Positions 22,131 to 33,526 of a stretch of DNA of 64,000 bases are shown here, piece by piece. Position 1 is the stretch's first letter; every line of letters starts with the position of its first letter. The stretch covers positions 91,609,282 through 91,673,281 of the forward strand of contig CM056741.1 in assembly GCA_029851415.1 (NCBI GenBank). The letters are read 5' to 3'. Origin of the DNA: Eretmocerus hayati. Lineage: Eukaryota; Arthropoda; Insecta; Hymenoptera; Aphelinidae. Both the position numbers and the translations under genes were made by a program. The notes under the pieces are model-generated. The model was given only the letters and a program-made list of their open reading frames with translations. It was not told where the DNA came from and searched no databases.

Positions 22131-22499
22131 TCGATACTCGGGCGTAAAGTTTTTTTTGCTTTACTCGTGCTAATTTTGACCCTCGCCAGGGCTCGGGCCG
22201 AAAATAATCACTCGAAAAGCAAAACCAAACTTCCCTCCCTCGAATCGAAAAGTACTATTTCGGAGCCTTCAAAGAAGGGGTATAAAATTTCAGACATGTA
22301 CACAGCCTTTTCCTATAATTCCACTTTTAGAGGTCAAAAGTCAAATGTTTCTGGGATTTCCTCATATATGTATGTCCTCAACATAACTTGGCAGAGAAGT
22401 ACATGAGTTTGACCGAAAACTATCTAATTCATTCTGTGTGTGAGTTCAGTTTCATATCTCGATGTCTTATACCTCTCTTTATGGATGATATCATGAATA

Positions 22500-23470
22500 A
22501 TATTATAAATGATATTATCATCAATAATATTATGAATGATTAATAATAATTGCTGAATACATCAATGTTCATCGGAGTTTAATAAAATTCAGTTCCATTG
22601 ACTCATACTTCTTTGCTGGTTAACACTCTATTTTGTCCCTTATTTGTCCTTATTTCCAGCTACACTGTCCCCTATCGAACCTAAAATACCCAAAATAGAG
22701 ACTGAGAAGAATGATGTCGTCTAGTGCCTCAACGGTGTCAGAACCCGTCGACAGAATCTAAGTTTTTAAGGGGCAGAGGTTGTATGCAGATGACTATTCA
22801 GAGCGAAACTGACCTCAGAATTAAGTTTAGATGGTCATTTTGAGTCAGAAAAGTATGTTTGGATCACCAATTCAACCCAATGTTTCATTTGCGATCTAGA
22901 ATGAGTAAAACCATGCTCACGGCCTCCTGCACTCCGATGGCAAAAATGATGCCCATTTTTGACTCGGTAAATGTAACCCACGGCTCGCCCCTGGCTCGAG
23001 AATCGACCCCGCAAGTTTTTATACATGTTTGAGGGTACTTGGAGGAATTGTTCATATACTCTGGTGCAAATTAAGTGAAATGGTAGCATATGCGGCCATG
23101 GCCAATGATTACGTATTTGAGAAAATTGCAAAAAATGACATTTTGGGGATGCGTTTATTTAAAAATAAAAAAGAAAAAAAATGACCTCCCAAAAATTTTT
23201 TCGGTTTAAGATGACACCTCAAAAAATATACTGGAGAAAATTGGTGGATAAATATTATGGACGTTTGGAGTATTTTAGTCTCAAAGTTACGATTCTTTGA
23301 GAAAATGACCGTTTTTCCACTGCTGTAGCTCCGATAAAAAGTCAATTATCACCTTTCTAGTTGGACCTAGGTCGTCCACAAGATGACGTAGAAATCGCTC
23401 AAATTTGCTCTCAGTAAATAGCTCCCAGAGGTGGACAGGGTCGGTTATCGGCCTTGGGGAATTCTTCTTC
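22500..23470. other. No gene recognised
   Basis: Contains an AT-only palindromic patch (GATATTATCATCAATAATAT, 22490-22545) and otherwise unremarkable intron sequence. Confidence 0.4.
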
Positions 23471-23479
23471 TGAAAGTAC

Positions 23480-23710
23480 TTGCATTGACGAGGAGAATGC
23501 GTCCAGGTACGTCAATAAATATTAAATTTTGTTGGAGCTGTGATTTTTCCAAAATAGGCCAAAAAGACCCTAAAATTGTCTTTTTACAGGCCCACAGCCC
23601 ACAGGGAGGGTCGAGAGAATCGAAAAGAGAATTTTTTTTTCAGATTTCCCCCCGACCTCCCTGGTGACGATTTTGTCCAGCTCGCTCCAGAATTTCCCAT
23701 ATACCAATTT
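23480..23710 (+). repeat. Dispersed repeat, copy B
   Basis: Counterpart, in opposite orientation, of 16760-17000: GAGAATGCGTCCAGGTACGT, GTTGGAGCTGTGATTTTTCC, AAAATAGGCCAAAAAG, TTTTTTTTCAGATTTCC and CCTCCCTGGTGACG occur in the same order. Confidence 0.55.
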
Positions 23711-24049
23711 CACGATCACTCGAATTTTTGGCCCTGTGCCAGTTAATCTCAGTTACATTTGAGGAATGTATACCCCAATTCCCACTGTAACCTTCGTGAA
23801 TTTCTTCCACAGGAAAAAGGATCTCTCGACGTTGGCACCTACACACCAGTGAAAACATCGTCGAGAGGGGAGCACAGCTCAGTTTTAGGTGAGTATTACT
23901 TATCATCTGTCCTAAATCTCCAGAATAACAGAAAAAGATGTGATCAAATATATGTCTGTATGATTGGTCTCTTCCACTGTGATTCGCCTTCTCCGAGGCG
24001 CTTCACTTGCCTCTCTTTCTCCTTCACCCGGGCCATCGCGGGCTCGACG

Positions 24050-24526
24050 TAACCGGTTACTCTATCCTATGGTCCCTGGTTCCGGAGCAACCATGGAACA
24101 AGGGTCTCAGGTGTTTGCTGAGTACCCAGCCACTTATTCAGCTCGGTGCGCACTCTTTGGGGGTCGCTCATTCGAATAGGGCGTGCTCAGCATCGTTCGA
24201 GTCCTTGCCGCACGACTGGCATGCGGGGGACGACCTCTTCTTGAACTACGTCAGATGAACACCGAAGGTACTGCGGTCACTCAGCGCTCATGTGGTCCAG
24301 TAGTCTGTCTCTCGATGGGTGCGGGCCGCCCATTTGACTACATCGCAAATGAGCCGGTGCGTTCATCTGTTATCGGCTAATGGGAAATCTCTGTTGGTTT
24401 GCCACTGTTCTTGAGTCATTTCCTCCTCATTTTCGCGTATGATCCCCTTCATGGTTGAGGTGAGCTCTATCTCTGCTCTGATCACTCTCAGGTGGTTCCA
24501 GATTCTCACTTGCTTTCACCCTGTTA
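24050..24526 (-). pseudogene. R1-type LINE ORF2, C-terminal end
   Basis: On the minus strand, readable pieces are VRIWNHLRVIRAEIELTSTM, EEEMTQEQWQTN, LICDVVKWAARTHRETDYWT and, at 24168-24221, CQSCGKDSNDAEHALFE followed by a stop. The order W.....W....LI.DV..W..R.H.E..Y, then C..CG...D.EH.LF, matches the region after reverse transcriptase in R1/Jockey-type LINEs. It ends in a zinc-knuckle-like C-x2-C...H, and here the last cysteine is lost. At least two in-frame stops are present. It is the downstream half of the LINE whose ORF1 and endonuclease start lie at 30400-31520, beyond the inserted DNA transposon. Confidence 0.75.
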
Positions 24527-24961
24527 GAATAATCCTCAAATCGTTTGATCTGATCATCAAAGTTTGATCCAATTATTTGATGAAAATTTGACCCAAATGT
24601 AATGCTTTAGTGGTCAAATCTTGATCAAATGTTTGATTTGATGCAGGAAAGTTGTCTGCTCTCCTGACTCGCATTGGTTTTCGCATATGCGCGACGCAAA
24701 TATTATTTATCCGTGATTCGAATCAAAATAAATAACGCGTTTTTACAGAATTGGTATAACTTTGAAGTGAATTTATTGTGAGTGATTGTGCTGGATGGGT
24801 TCATTCAGAACCAATTACAACAGGTATTTATTTCAATCGATTCTAGCACTCATCTTCTAGGTTAAGTCGAGTCCCGAAAGTGAAATTTGTTTCTTTTTTA
24901 TTATAATTTTAATTTGCAGATACTATAATAATTCACGTATCAGTTTATCAACAATTTGATA

Positions 24962-27118
24962 ATGGATCCCAAAGTTGAGAGGCGTGCTTTACTGAACAGA
25001 GAGAGAGAGTTCAAAGACATAGAGATAAAGAGAAAACTACAAAAAAGCAAAAACTTGACAATACCAGCTCCTCACAAGATCAACAAGATATCATCTCATC
25101 TGAACAGACGTGTGAGAACCTCTCTCCAAAATCACAGAATCCAGCTGAGCTTGTATTTTGTAATCCAGCAGAGATAGGCAGTGAAGCCGAAGGATTTGAG
25201 AACTGTGAAGATAGAATATCACATCTCAGCTGCACCAGTAATAGTGATCTCAGTATGATCAATAGTGCTGTAGAAGATAGCAAAGATAGTGAATTTGTCA
25301 CTGTGGTGTTGCCTGACGAAGGCTCAAAAAATAATGGTACTGTCGCTAAGATGAGTTTCAAGGATAAGATGAAGATGTGGGCATCAAAAGATGTTGCATT
25401 TACCAAGGTGGATGAACTTCTGAAAATTCTTAATGAACACCATTCAGGAATCCCAAAATGTGCAAAAACTTTGCTCAAATTTGATCTACAATTATCCCAC
25501 AAGATTAGAAAATTCAATGTTTTGAATCCTTCAGACACTTCAGAATTTGTATATTTTGGAATAGCTTGTTTCTTGATAAAAATTGTCAACACAGACCTTC
25601 ATCCAGATAGAATTCTGAAACTCAAGTTCAATGTTGATGCAATGACTCCATTCAAGTGTAGTCCAATGAAGTTTTGGCCAATGAATATGCCTCATACAAA
25701 GCATTTGTTATTGCTGCATATTATGGTGTTAGAAAACCTTTCTCGGTTGACTTGTATCTAAATGAGTTCATAATAGAGCTGAACCATCTGTGCCAAGAAG
25801 GTATTGTCATCAATGAAGTAAAATTTGTAGTGACCATAAAGTGTTTTTGCTGTGATAGACCAGCTAGAGCCTTTTTGAAATGTATTGTCAATCATGGGGC
25901 CTACTATGCATATGAGCGGTGTTGGGTAAAAAGGTTCCTGTATCTCAACCGTATGGTATAACCTTTGAGAAGCTGTCAGCTAAGAACTGATCAGTCATTT
26001 AGAAGCCAGGAAAACTCTTATCACCATGATGATGGGGTCAGCCCGTTATTGAAGCTCAAAGACAGTGATGGTAAACCTGTGGACATGATGAAACTGTTCA
26101 TGCAGGAGTTTATGCATGCTGGCCCCTTAGGAATCATGAAGGAGCTGATGTTGGAGCAGTGGTTCTCGGATGACTCCAAAATGACCAGAGAAAGGAAGAT
26201 GGTGGGTAGTCTCCGACTTGTGAATCTTGCTGACCAAGTACCAACAGAATTGCAGAGAGTCCTTGGAGATCTCAATAAGTTGACCTTATATAAAGCAAAG
26301 GATTTCAGATAAATTTTATTGTACATTGGGCCTCTAGTATTGAAAGATTTGGTATCAGAAGATGAATACAAACACTTTCTCCTACTTCATGTAGCTTGCA
26401 GAATTATGCATAGCAAATACTTACTAAACAAGTTGGTGACTATACAAAAATGTTTCTTGATAGATTTGTTTTACTATGTGAAGTGCTATATGGCATGGGT
26501 TTTGTTGTACTGAATCCTCACCTTCTGAGTCATCTGTATGAGGATGTAGTCAACATGCAATGTCCAATAACTTACTTGGATGCTTTCATTTTTGAGGGTT
26601 ACCTTTTTTAATTGAAAAAATCCTTGCGCAGTGGTAATCGACCCTTGGCCCAACTCTGCCACAAGGTTGAAACTGATTTAGAGTTGAATCAAAAGAAAGT
26701 TGTTTCAACTTGTAATTTATTGATCTTGAAGCACACTGAAAAGGCTGATTTTTATCACATATCAAAACTCAGATATCTTGGTTTTGAATTAACAGTGAAG
26801 AAGCCAAACAATGTTGTACTAATGAAAAGTGGATGTTTTATAGAAATAATTGACATGGTGTGCTCTTCATTGGATGTTGATTCCTCAAAACTGTATGTTT
26901 TGGGGAAGAAATTACAGATTCTTGGTTCAGCGTTTGACTACACAGTGCCATCGACTGCTCTGAATATTTCTGAAGTTAAGCGAGTCAATGACTGTGAGTC
27001 TGTCAAGTTTTCTCTAAGTGAGGTATCTTGTAAGGTAATACTCTGTCACATTTGTGAACTATGTCATGATGATGGACAACTTTTTGTTGTACCTTTACTT
27101 CGAATGGCTGGTTCATGA
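24962..27118 (+). pseudogene. Transposase (Tnp2-like DDE family), frameshifted
   Basis: Starts MDPKVERRALLNREREFKDI. After a frame change near 25030 it continues into the long acidic/serine region and the block KFNVDAMTPFKCSPMKFWPM. After a second shift near 25675 it reads YGVRKPFSVDLYLNEFIIEL, then CFCCDRPARAFLKCIVNHGA and YYAYERC. After a third shift near 25960 come LRTDQSFRSQE, GVSPLLKL and a PLGIMKEL block. A piece near 26319 (YIGPLVLKDLVSEDEYKHFL) and a C-terminal part 26612-27118 follow. D....P...S....FWP, then CD.PARAF.K...H..YY.CERC, then LRTD.SFR is the typical order in this animal transposase family. The usual CDAPARAF reads CDRPARAF here. At least three frameshifts make it inactive. 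It is predicted to have cut and pasted its element. Confidence 0.75.
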
Positions 27119-27786
27119 TTCTCTATTGATTGCCTGCGATAATTGCTGGAAGAATAAAACACTTCTTGCTTCATTATTGTTATATTGAATGACTCTTGTT
27201 CTCTCAAATTGATGTAATGGCTATCAATTCTTTCATATTTCTAAATAATAAAATGACATCTTCATTAAAATTTGCCTTGGTCCAACATTTACTTGAAAAT
27301 AAATCACCAGCACAATACCATACAAAATATCTCTCTACTTGAGAAATGAGAGAGAAATTGGTAAAAAGTCTTGCAGCACAACTGACAGATCTGACATATA
27401 TACATATGTCGGTGTGTAGGCTTATGCATGTGTGTGTAACCCAGCACCCACCGCAACAAGCAGATCTCCCGGTGTAAACATGGCCAATTTATCATAAAAA
27501 TATTGAGAATTAGCTCCTTAGCAAGTAAGCTAAAGTTTGTGCCAGTCATAAATTAATCTCCTACAGCCAAATATTTTTGAGATTTATGTCAAGGCTTGTT
27601 GTGGTATCAGTACAAATATTTTTGAGTGAAGGTTAACCTCAAAGAGCCTCTACAAGGTTTGTAAGATTGAAATTTCTTGTCAGTGTTCAAGAGTCAATGT
27701 ACACATAAGATTGATTGTAGTTGCACCTTTTTATCATCATCTTCATAAGTTGCATCGATTTTCTCATCCGTAACTCTCATTAACAG

Positions 27787-29978
27787 ATGGCTTTCCTGGT
27801 TGTGGAACTTTCTGCCATAAGAAATGAACCTGCTTGGGATGATCCCTTTGCTGTGGTTCCAATTCAATTTATGTTACCATCATCACAGGTAAACGACTGT
27901 GCAGCTGGAACCTTATATATCTACTACCCGAATATGCCACACGACTTTGAAACCAAAGAAGTTATTAGAGATTTTGTTCTTAAGTAAGCTACTCCCCCCA
28001 ATACTTGGGGTGCTAAGAAGTGTGTCTTAAGAAACGTAGCATGTATGGGCTTTTCCATCCTTTCCTCTCTAATCTTGACCATCACTAATATATTTTATGG
28101 CATCCATCGTTGAAAGCGCGACCTTCAACGCATCTACGCTACGCGTAGATGCGCCGAAAGTCGGCCTCCACGATGAATAGTCATAAAATTCTGTATGCAT
28201 CTCGTTCCGAAAACGCGTTTATTAACAAAACTCGTGCTGTTACTGCGTAACAGCACTCGTTTTGTTAAATAAACGCATTTTCGGTACTCGATACATAATA
28301 TACTATTATCCGTGTATTTTCAGTAACCTATGAATTAGGTTTACAGTTCCTCGCAGCAATGAGAGCAACTAAGAGTAAATCCTCAAAAAGAGAGAAAGTT
28401 AACCAAAACCAAGAGGACAGTAATGTGTCCCCAATTAATGATACAGTCAAAAAGATAAAACAAACAAAGAAGTCAAATCCTGCTGCAAGAAAAAGTTCTA
28501 CTATTTCCAATCAAATGGGACAGATTGTAAAAGATAATCCTCAAATACTCTTGGATCTGACCAATACTGACATTGCTGGAGAAGAACAGTCCTCATCTAA
28601 TCAACAAACAGATACCAATCAAATAACTTACGAGCAGATTGATGTGGGAGCTACCGATAATTTTTCAAATTCTGAGATAAAGGAATGTTTGTTTGAAATG
28701 CCAGGAGGGTTGAACTGTCCAACTTCTCTGGTTCCCTTTGTGGAAGAAAATGCTACTTGTGAGTATCATATCAATTTTTACCTTTATACATGGCGCCTAC
28801 ATAAAAGTGAAGCAGTTCAACGCCATCATCAATTTTCAGTAGTACAATCAAATACTGGGATAGTCACAAATACCAATGATATTCCAAACTTAGAAACATC
28901 AGTAGAATCAGATCAACCTAGTTCAGTATCTTATGATTTTAATGAGCAAACAACAAATGGAAGTGTGAATGCTGAGCCATACATGGTTGTAACACAAAAA
29001 CAGTTATTCGGTAAGTCAGAAGACAAATTTTGAATAATGAAACAGTCGAGTTCATTCGAACCTTAGCAAGACCTGTTTTCTTATCATCAGATATGGGGGA
29101 TAGAATGGTAACTCAACTAGGATCACAAATATCTACTATAGTTCATGATGTTGTGAAAAAATATGTAGATAAAGCAGTACAAGATTTGACAGGCTTGATT
29201 CTGCAATGTTGGAAGTCCAAGCGATGGCCAAAGAAAATTCCCAGAATGTAGATATCCTAACTTTAGAAGATTTTAAGAGATTGTACAGTAATTTCAACCT
29301 ACCCTTAGCCACACATCAGGAATTTTTGAGATTTGATGCAGCTATTGGTGGGATTAATACTGAAGATGACAAGGACAAAACCGCATTCAAAAATTTATGT
29401 TCTGATCTGGTAATCTTTGGCCTCCGATCCCAATCAGCACTCCTGATTCATACAAAATCTAATTTTCGATTGTTTTATTGCAGATCAAGCATATGAGAAC
29501 GACTGCCAACTATGGCATGACTTCTGAAGACAATTGTAAGGCAATCTTGAGAAGATTTATGAAAAATGAACTCTACTGTTCCTTTACTGCCACAAAACAT
29601 TCGGGTACTAAACCCATATTTAAAGCAACTAGATTCTTCACATGTATGTTAGGTGAGTTAATAGTTCTTTTACAAAGGGATAGAACAATTAGCTAGTAAC
29701 GTGAAGTTCCTCTCGTCATTATAACTCACATACAACTCGTAAAACTCAGGGTTGATCGACTATCGATTAATCCCAAATTTCATCTCAAGATTTCTGAAAC
29801 TTCTCTCTTTCTAGATGATCTTACATATGTGCACACGAAAGATGGCAAATCAACCGTTGATGAAACTATTCTTGGAGTTTATATTGGAGCCCTGATTAAT
29901 TCAACAAAAACTTCAATGAGAGCAGCTGCTCTTCTTTTGTCTCAAAAATCAGGAAATAGGATAGCAGATAATCCCTGA
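27787..29978 (+). pseudogene. DUF4806 transposon-associated protein, multi-exon
   Basis: An opening piece MAFLVVELSAIRNEPAWDDP..FAVVPIQ..YYPNMPHDFETKEVI (27787-27987) matches the usual start of these proteins. A second exon begins after TTTACAG near 28342 and encodes a Lys/Ser-rich stretch (MRATKSKSSKREKVNQNQED) up to donor GGTAAGT at 29010. Next come LEDFKRLYSNFNLPLATHQE and FDAAIGGIN; then, after acceptor TTGCAG near 29483, IKHMRTTANYGM and RRFMKNELYCSFTATKHSGT. The last exon (29815-29978, after TTTCTAG) encodes DDLTYVHTKDGKSTVDETIL and ends at TGA 29976. FNLP..T...F...D..IGG, then a short gap and K..F...L is DUF4806, widely carried beside transposases in animals. Its role is not known. Splice sites look good, but a stop near 29032 suggests decay or an unrecognised small intron. 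Confidence 0.75.
28087..28310. mobile_element. Double hairpin repeat within the transposon
   Basis: Two adjacent hairpins. At 28100-28175 CGCATCTACGC pairs with GCGTAGATGCG. At 28199-28300 CTCGTTCCGAAAACGCGTTT, AACAAAACTCGTGCTGTTAC pairs with its complement over about 45 bases. The right end CTCGATACATAATATACTAT resembles the ends of the variable-stem family. It lies in what would be an intron of the DUF4806 gene. Confidence 0.6.
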
Positions 29979-30399
29979 TTTCCCATCATCACAAGGGATA
30001 TCTGAAATGTAGAAAATATTTTGTCTCTAATATGAGTTTTTATCCATTCAACCAGCTTTTGCAGTACACACAACTCTTTACCTTTTAATTTCGTACTATT
30101 ATGATTATTTTCGCATAAAGTTGTATTTTTTGTTACTCATTGACCAGAAAGTGTAACCAAATAAATAAAGCTGTGACCTCCAGATTCAAAGACATTTTAT
30201 CATTGACCACCTATATGTACACCTTTTCATCCCGTATAACAGAAGGTCAGGTTAGTTTTGACCGCGATTTGATCAAATTTTGGCCTAATCAGCATTACAT
30301 CCTTTGATCAAAATTTGATCGCGCAAATCAAATGTTCGATCAAATTTTGATATTCATTGGAAGACGATTTCTAACAGGGCACTGATCGAATGCGGAGCG

Positions 30400-31523
30400 G
30401 GGGAGTTTACGCTCCCGCGAAGGAGATCATCAGAATATCAATCCCCTCTCCTTTGGCAACAGCGTGTGAGAGGTCGGTGGCAAAGTCGGTCCTCCGGATG
30501 TTGGCTTGGATGAAGCTCACCATTTTTCCCCTTCCTGCATCTGTATGTGGCTCTTGCCTCCTGGTAGGCAGAACCGTTGCTCGCCCCAGATCTGTGGTCA
30601 GATTTGGACCCGATCGCCGCACAACTCTAGCACTTCAGTTACCCTCTGCAGGTTTCGGCGAGTCGTCCTGGTTCGCCGCATTAGAAGCAAAGTTTCGGTT
30701 TCCGCTCCCCTGACTTCTCGTTTTCGCACCCCGAGGCCTTGTGGCTGTATTCGAGGCAATCATAGCAGCGGGGATGCCGCCTGCCTCACGGATCCTCGCT
30801 CTGCTCCATCCAACCTTGGGCTCCTTCCAACCCAGGAGGTGGTGGGTTAGTCTCGTTGAGGCTGAGATAACCACCGTTTCTTGGCTGCGGTAACATCTTC
30901 GGAGTAACTCGACTACAATTGCTCTCCTCTTTGTTTCTGGTACCTTTGCGAGGTCCTCCCGTACTTTGATTTTTCTCGACACCGTAGTTGACTCCAAGCA
31001 CCTTGAGAGTCGTGCTCTCTGCTAGGGAGTGAACCCTGTCCAGTCGAATTGTGACAGGGAAAGAATCCTGTGGCGCCGTATTTTTCAAATTCCCCGTCTA
31101 ACTTATCGCAAAATAGATCTACTTGAAGTGCTTCCGCCCTCTGGGATTGTCTGGTGAAGTTGTGCCTCGAAGAAAACACCACGGATGAGTGGGTATACAT
31201 GTCTAGTATCGATGTGAATAATAATTTTTGAGGCCTGGTCAAGATTTGATTCCGCGTATTTTCCGAGTTTTCCAAAACGTCAACCCGTACCGTGGCGGTT
31301 TGCCTTGACAAATGAGCGAAAGCAAATCCTTGGGTTCGTCACAGACTGTTCTGATCGTTGCGAATGACTCCCCAGAACACTTTCTCATTGTTTTATTGAG
31401 AGCCAGGAAAAAATCGTGCCTGTATCGCCCAAATTCTCCACCCGAAGTCATGATATGAGCTCTGTATCGGAGCTTGTTTCCCGCACAGCCCAGCCAGGCC
31501 AATTCATGCCACGGGAAAGACAC
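30400..31523 (-). pseudogene. R1-type LINE: ORF1 C-terminus with zinc knuckles and start of ORF2 endonuclease
   Basis: Minus-strand ORF1 fragments include VLGVNYGVEK, VREDLAKVPETKRRAIVVEL and a proper CCHC knuckle CYDCLEYSHKASGC (about 30735-30780). A second knuckle follows in which the histidine is arginine and a stop is present (CF-stop-CGEPGRLAETC), then part of a third. This Gag-like triple-knuckle ORF1 is typical of R1-clade LINEs. ORF2 then opens with KMVSFIQANIRRTDFATDLS and GEGIDILMISF (about 30420-30540), the first motif (QAN..R...A...L...A....IDIL..SE) of the AP-type endonuclease. The reverse transcriptase core is missing: the next LINE sequence in this orientation, beyond the inserted transposon, is the extreme C-terminus at 24050-24526. 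Confidence 0.75.
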
Positions 31524-32182
31524 TGTAAATGTTCAACTTGTATATTAACCATCAAGGACGAAAAAATCTACCAAAATCACTTATGACACTGTAAATTGGT
31601 AGCTGAGAGTACATAGCATTGATATCGGTTATTTTCAAAGCCCGCTGATGGCTGGGATACCCGTATTTTCATAATTTTTCTTTGGATATTATATGAACAT
31701 CATCGTATCTAAGTTTTCCTGGCTCATCAACTGAGACAGAAGAATTTGTGCCTCGAGAAAAACACCTATCTCTCCTAAGAGATCAATAATCATACCAAGA
31801 TCAGCTGGGATATCATTATATTCAGGTACATCGAAGAATAATAGATTTCTATTCGCTTTCATTGAACGCCGGACGGAATTTTGTCACCGAATTGTTCGTG
31901 ATGGTGAGTCAATGATTACGGTTCGCGTGCATTTGTGTTAGTTTGAACTGCGAGATTCAATATTGTGTGAGCGCAAATGCGTTTGTGTGTAGATCCGGAG
32001 AAAGGCTAAGTTCGGTTCTTGCTCTTTCTCTCTTGTTCTCATCCGCGAGACTCGAAAGAGCTATAGAAAATCACAGCAGCCGACGCAACACGCAACCCAT
32101 CGAATACACGTCCAAGTTCATCTATGAAAATAATTTTGAAAAAAGTTTCAAAAATTCGCTCTTATGTGAACCGAGCATAGAA
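31524..32182. other. No gene recognised
   Basis: No motif. The + frame 31943-32344 is mostly the first copy of the tandem repeat that follows. Confidence 0.35.
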
Positions 32183-32610
32183 GCAACCCCGTTGCTATTT
32201 GCGTGGTACAACGTCCATTCAGCTCGTCAGGTCGATTTTTCAGGCCAATCTCTCGATTTGGCTTATACGAGATGTCCGGAAAAGCGTGAGTTGCAGTACA
32301 AAATCAGGGTTGCTTGGATAGCCGGAAATGGTTCGATTCGGTAGTGGAGTTATGAGAAAAGGTAACCCCGTTGCTATTTGCGTGGTACATCGTCCATTCA
32401 GCTCGCCAGGTCGATTTCTCAGGCCAATCTCTCGATTTGACTTATACGAGGTGTCCGGAAAAGCGTGAGTTTGCGGAAAACCAGGGTTGCTTGGATAGCC
32501 GGAAATGGTTCAAGTTGGTAGTAGGGTTATGAGAGGAGGTAACTCCGTTGCTATTAGCGTGGTACATCGTCCCTCCAGCTCGTCAGTCCAATTCCATAAG
32601 CTGATTGCGA
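32183..32610. repeat. Tandem repeat, 178-bp unit, about 2.3 copies
   Basis: The block CCGTTGCTATTTGCGTGGTA starts units at 32183, 32362 and 32539 (spacings 179 and 177). TCAGCTCGYCAGGTCGATTT, CTCTCGATTT and GGTTGCTTGGATAGCCGGAA recur in register. The third unit is partial. Confidence 0.85.
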
Positions 32611-33422
32611 CTTTATCCATACAAGAAGCTATGCGAAAAATTGACGCTCTTCCTGCCATCCCGGGTTCACAAAGTGTTCCCTGTGACCCCAATCATCGTT
32701 CTCAGGCTTATACCATACCTTCACACCTTCGAGCACATCCAGACGCATCAAAAGTATCCTCTACGATACCTTGTTACCATTGTAGAATACCCTTAAATAC
32801 CGGCCAACTTTTTCCGGCTAACTCCACAGCCATGAAGAACAAGATGCCGTGACCCGTTTTTGGCGTCATTTGTGTTCAACTTTCGCTCGCTTCAGACCAC
32901 CAGTGAATGAAGATGATTGATATGATTGTATTTCTGAACTGATTCCCATTTCGGGAAATATTTCACCGACACATTCCAAGGTAGTCTAGTCTGGACTTCA
33001 AGCATCCGTGTTCTGAATCAGTCCCAGATGCAAAGTCAATTGACTGTGATCATTTTCTCAGCATTGGCGTGACTTTGTTAACTGATGGGAATTTCATGTG
33101 TTCGAGGATAGAACTCGATCGCTTACCCAATCGGCGTACATCTGCAGCTACTTCCTATCATGGATTCCGAAAATTTGAACAACTCTACATCGAAATGTAC
33201 GGATTGAGTATTTTGCAGGATGATAGGCATCATTCCAATAATATGATCATGATCATCTCGAATGAGTGTGTTTCCGACTCACACAATGCGTCAAAACACT
33301 TATTTTTACAATAATTCTCGCTGCTAAAAAGTCAAAATGTCATTTGTAAATCTTTTCATGCGAATCTTGGTAGTTAATGACGTATCTAATCTTGTTGGCT
33401 TTTACTCATTAATCTGTTTCAG

Positions 33423-33526
33423 GAAAGCTTGGTACATCTCCACACCCTCCATCTTTCAATATGGGATATCTTGTGGCGCCTTATCCTTACTCAAATGGTG
33501 CAGGCGCATCCATTCCAGCTTCCATG
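33423..33526 (+). CDS. pan: pangolin/TCF internal exon
   Basis: After acceptor TTAATCTGTTTCAG (33409-33422) the exon reads, from its third base, KLGTSPHPPSFNMGYLVAPY then PYSNGAGASIPASM, and ends at 33526 before donor GTGAGT. Drosophila Pangolin has the related block SFNMGYLVSPY..ANGA just after its beta-catenin-binding region. It belongs to the linker between that region and the HMG box. The exon starts in phase 1 (two bases complete a codon) and ends in phase 0, while the first coding exon ends in phase 0. So one or more exons must lie between 12410 and 33423; I did not find them. An alternative frame is open longer (33337-33651) but lacks any similarity and is a shadow. Confidence 0.85.

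Larger units (their letters stand above)
24529..30379 (+). mobile_element. Two-gene DNA transposon, 5.85 kb (Tnp2/EnSpm-like, tentative)
   Basis: The ends are inverted repeats CCCTGTTAGAA at 24529 and its complement ending at 30379. They are flanked by CA (24527-24528 and 30380-30381), a possible 2-bp target duplication. Both subterminal regions are full of TTTGATC/GATCAAA words and share AATGCTTTAG/AATGCTGATTAGG-like blocks. Inside are a degenerate transposase (24962-27118) and a multi-exon DUF4806 gene (27787-29978), both on the + strand. A hairpin repeat (28087-28310) sits between its exons. The whole element interrupts a minus-strand R1-type LINE. Transposase motifs resemble the Tnp2-like family; the superfamily assignment is tentative because the termini are not CACTA. 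Confidence 0.85.
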
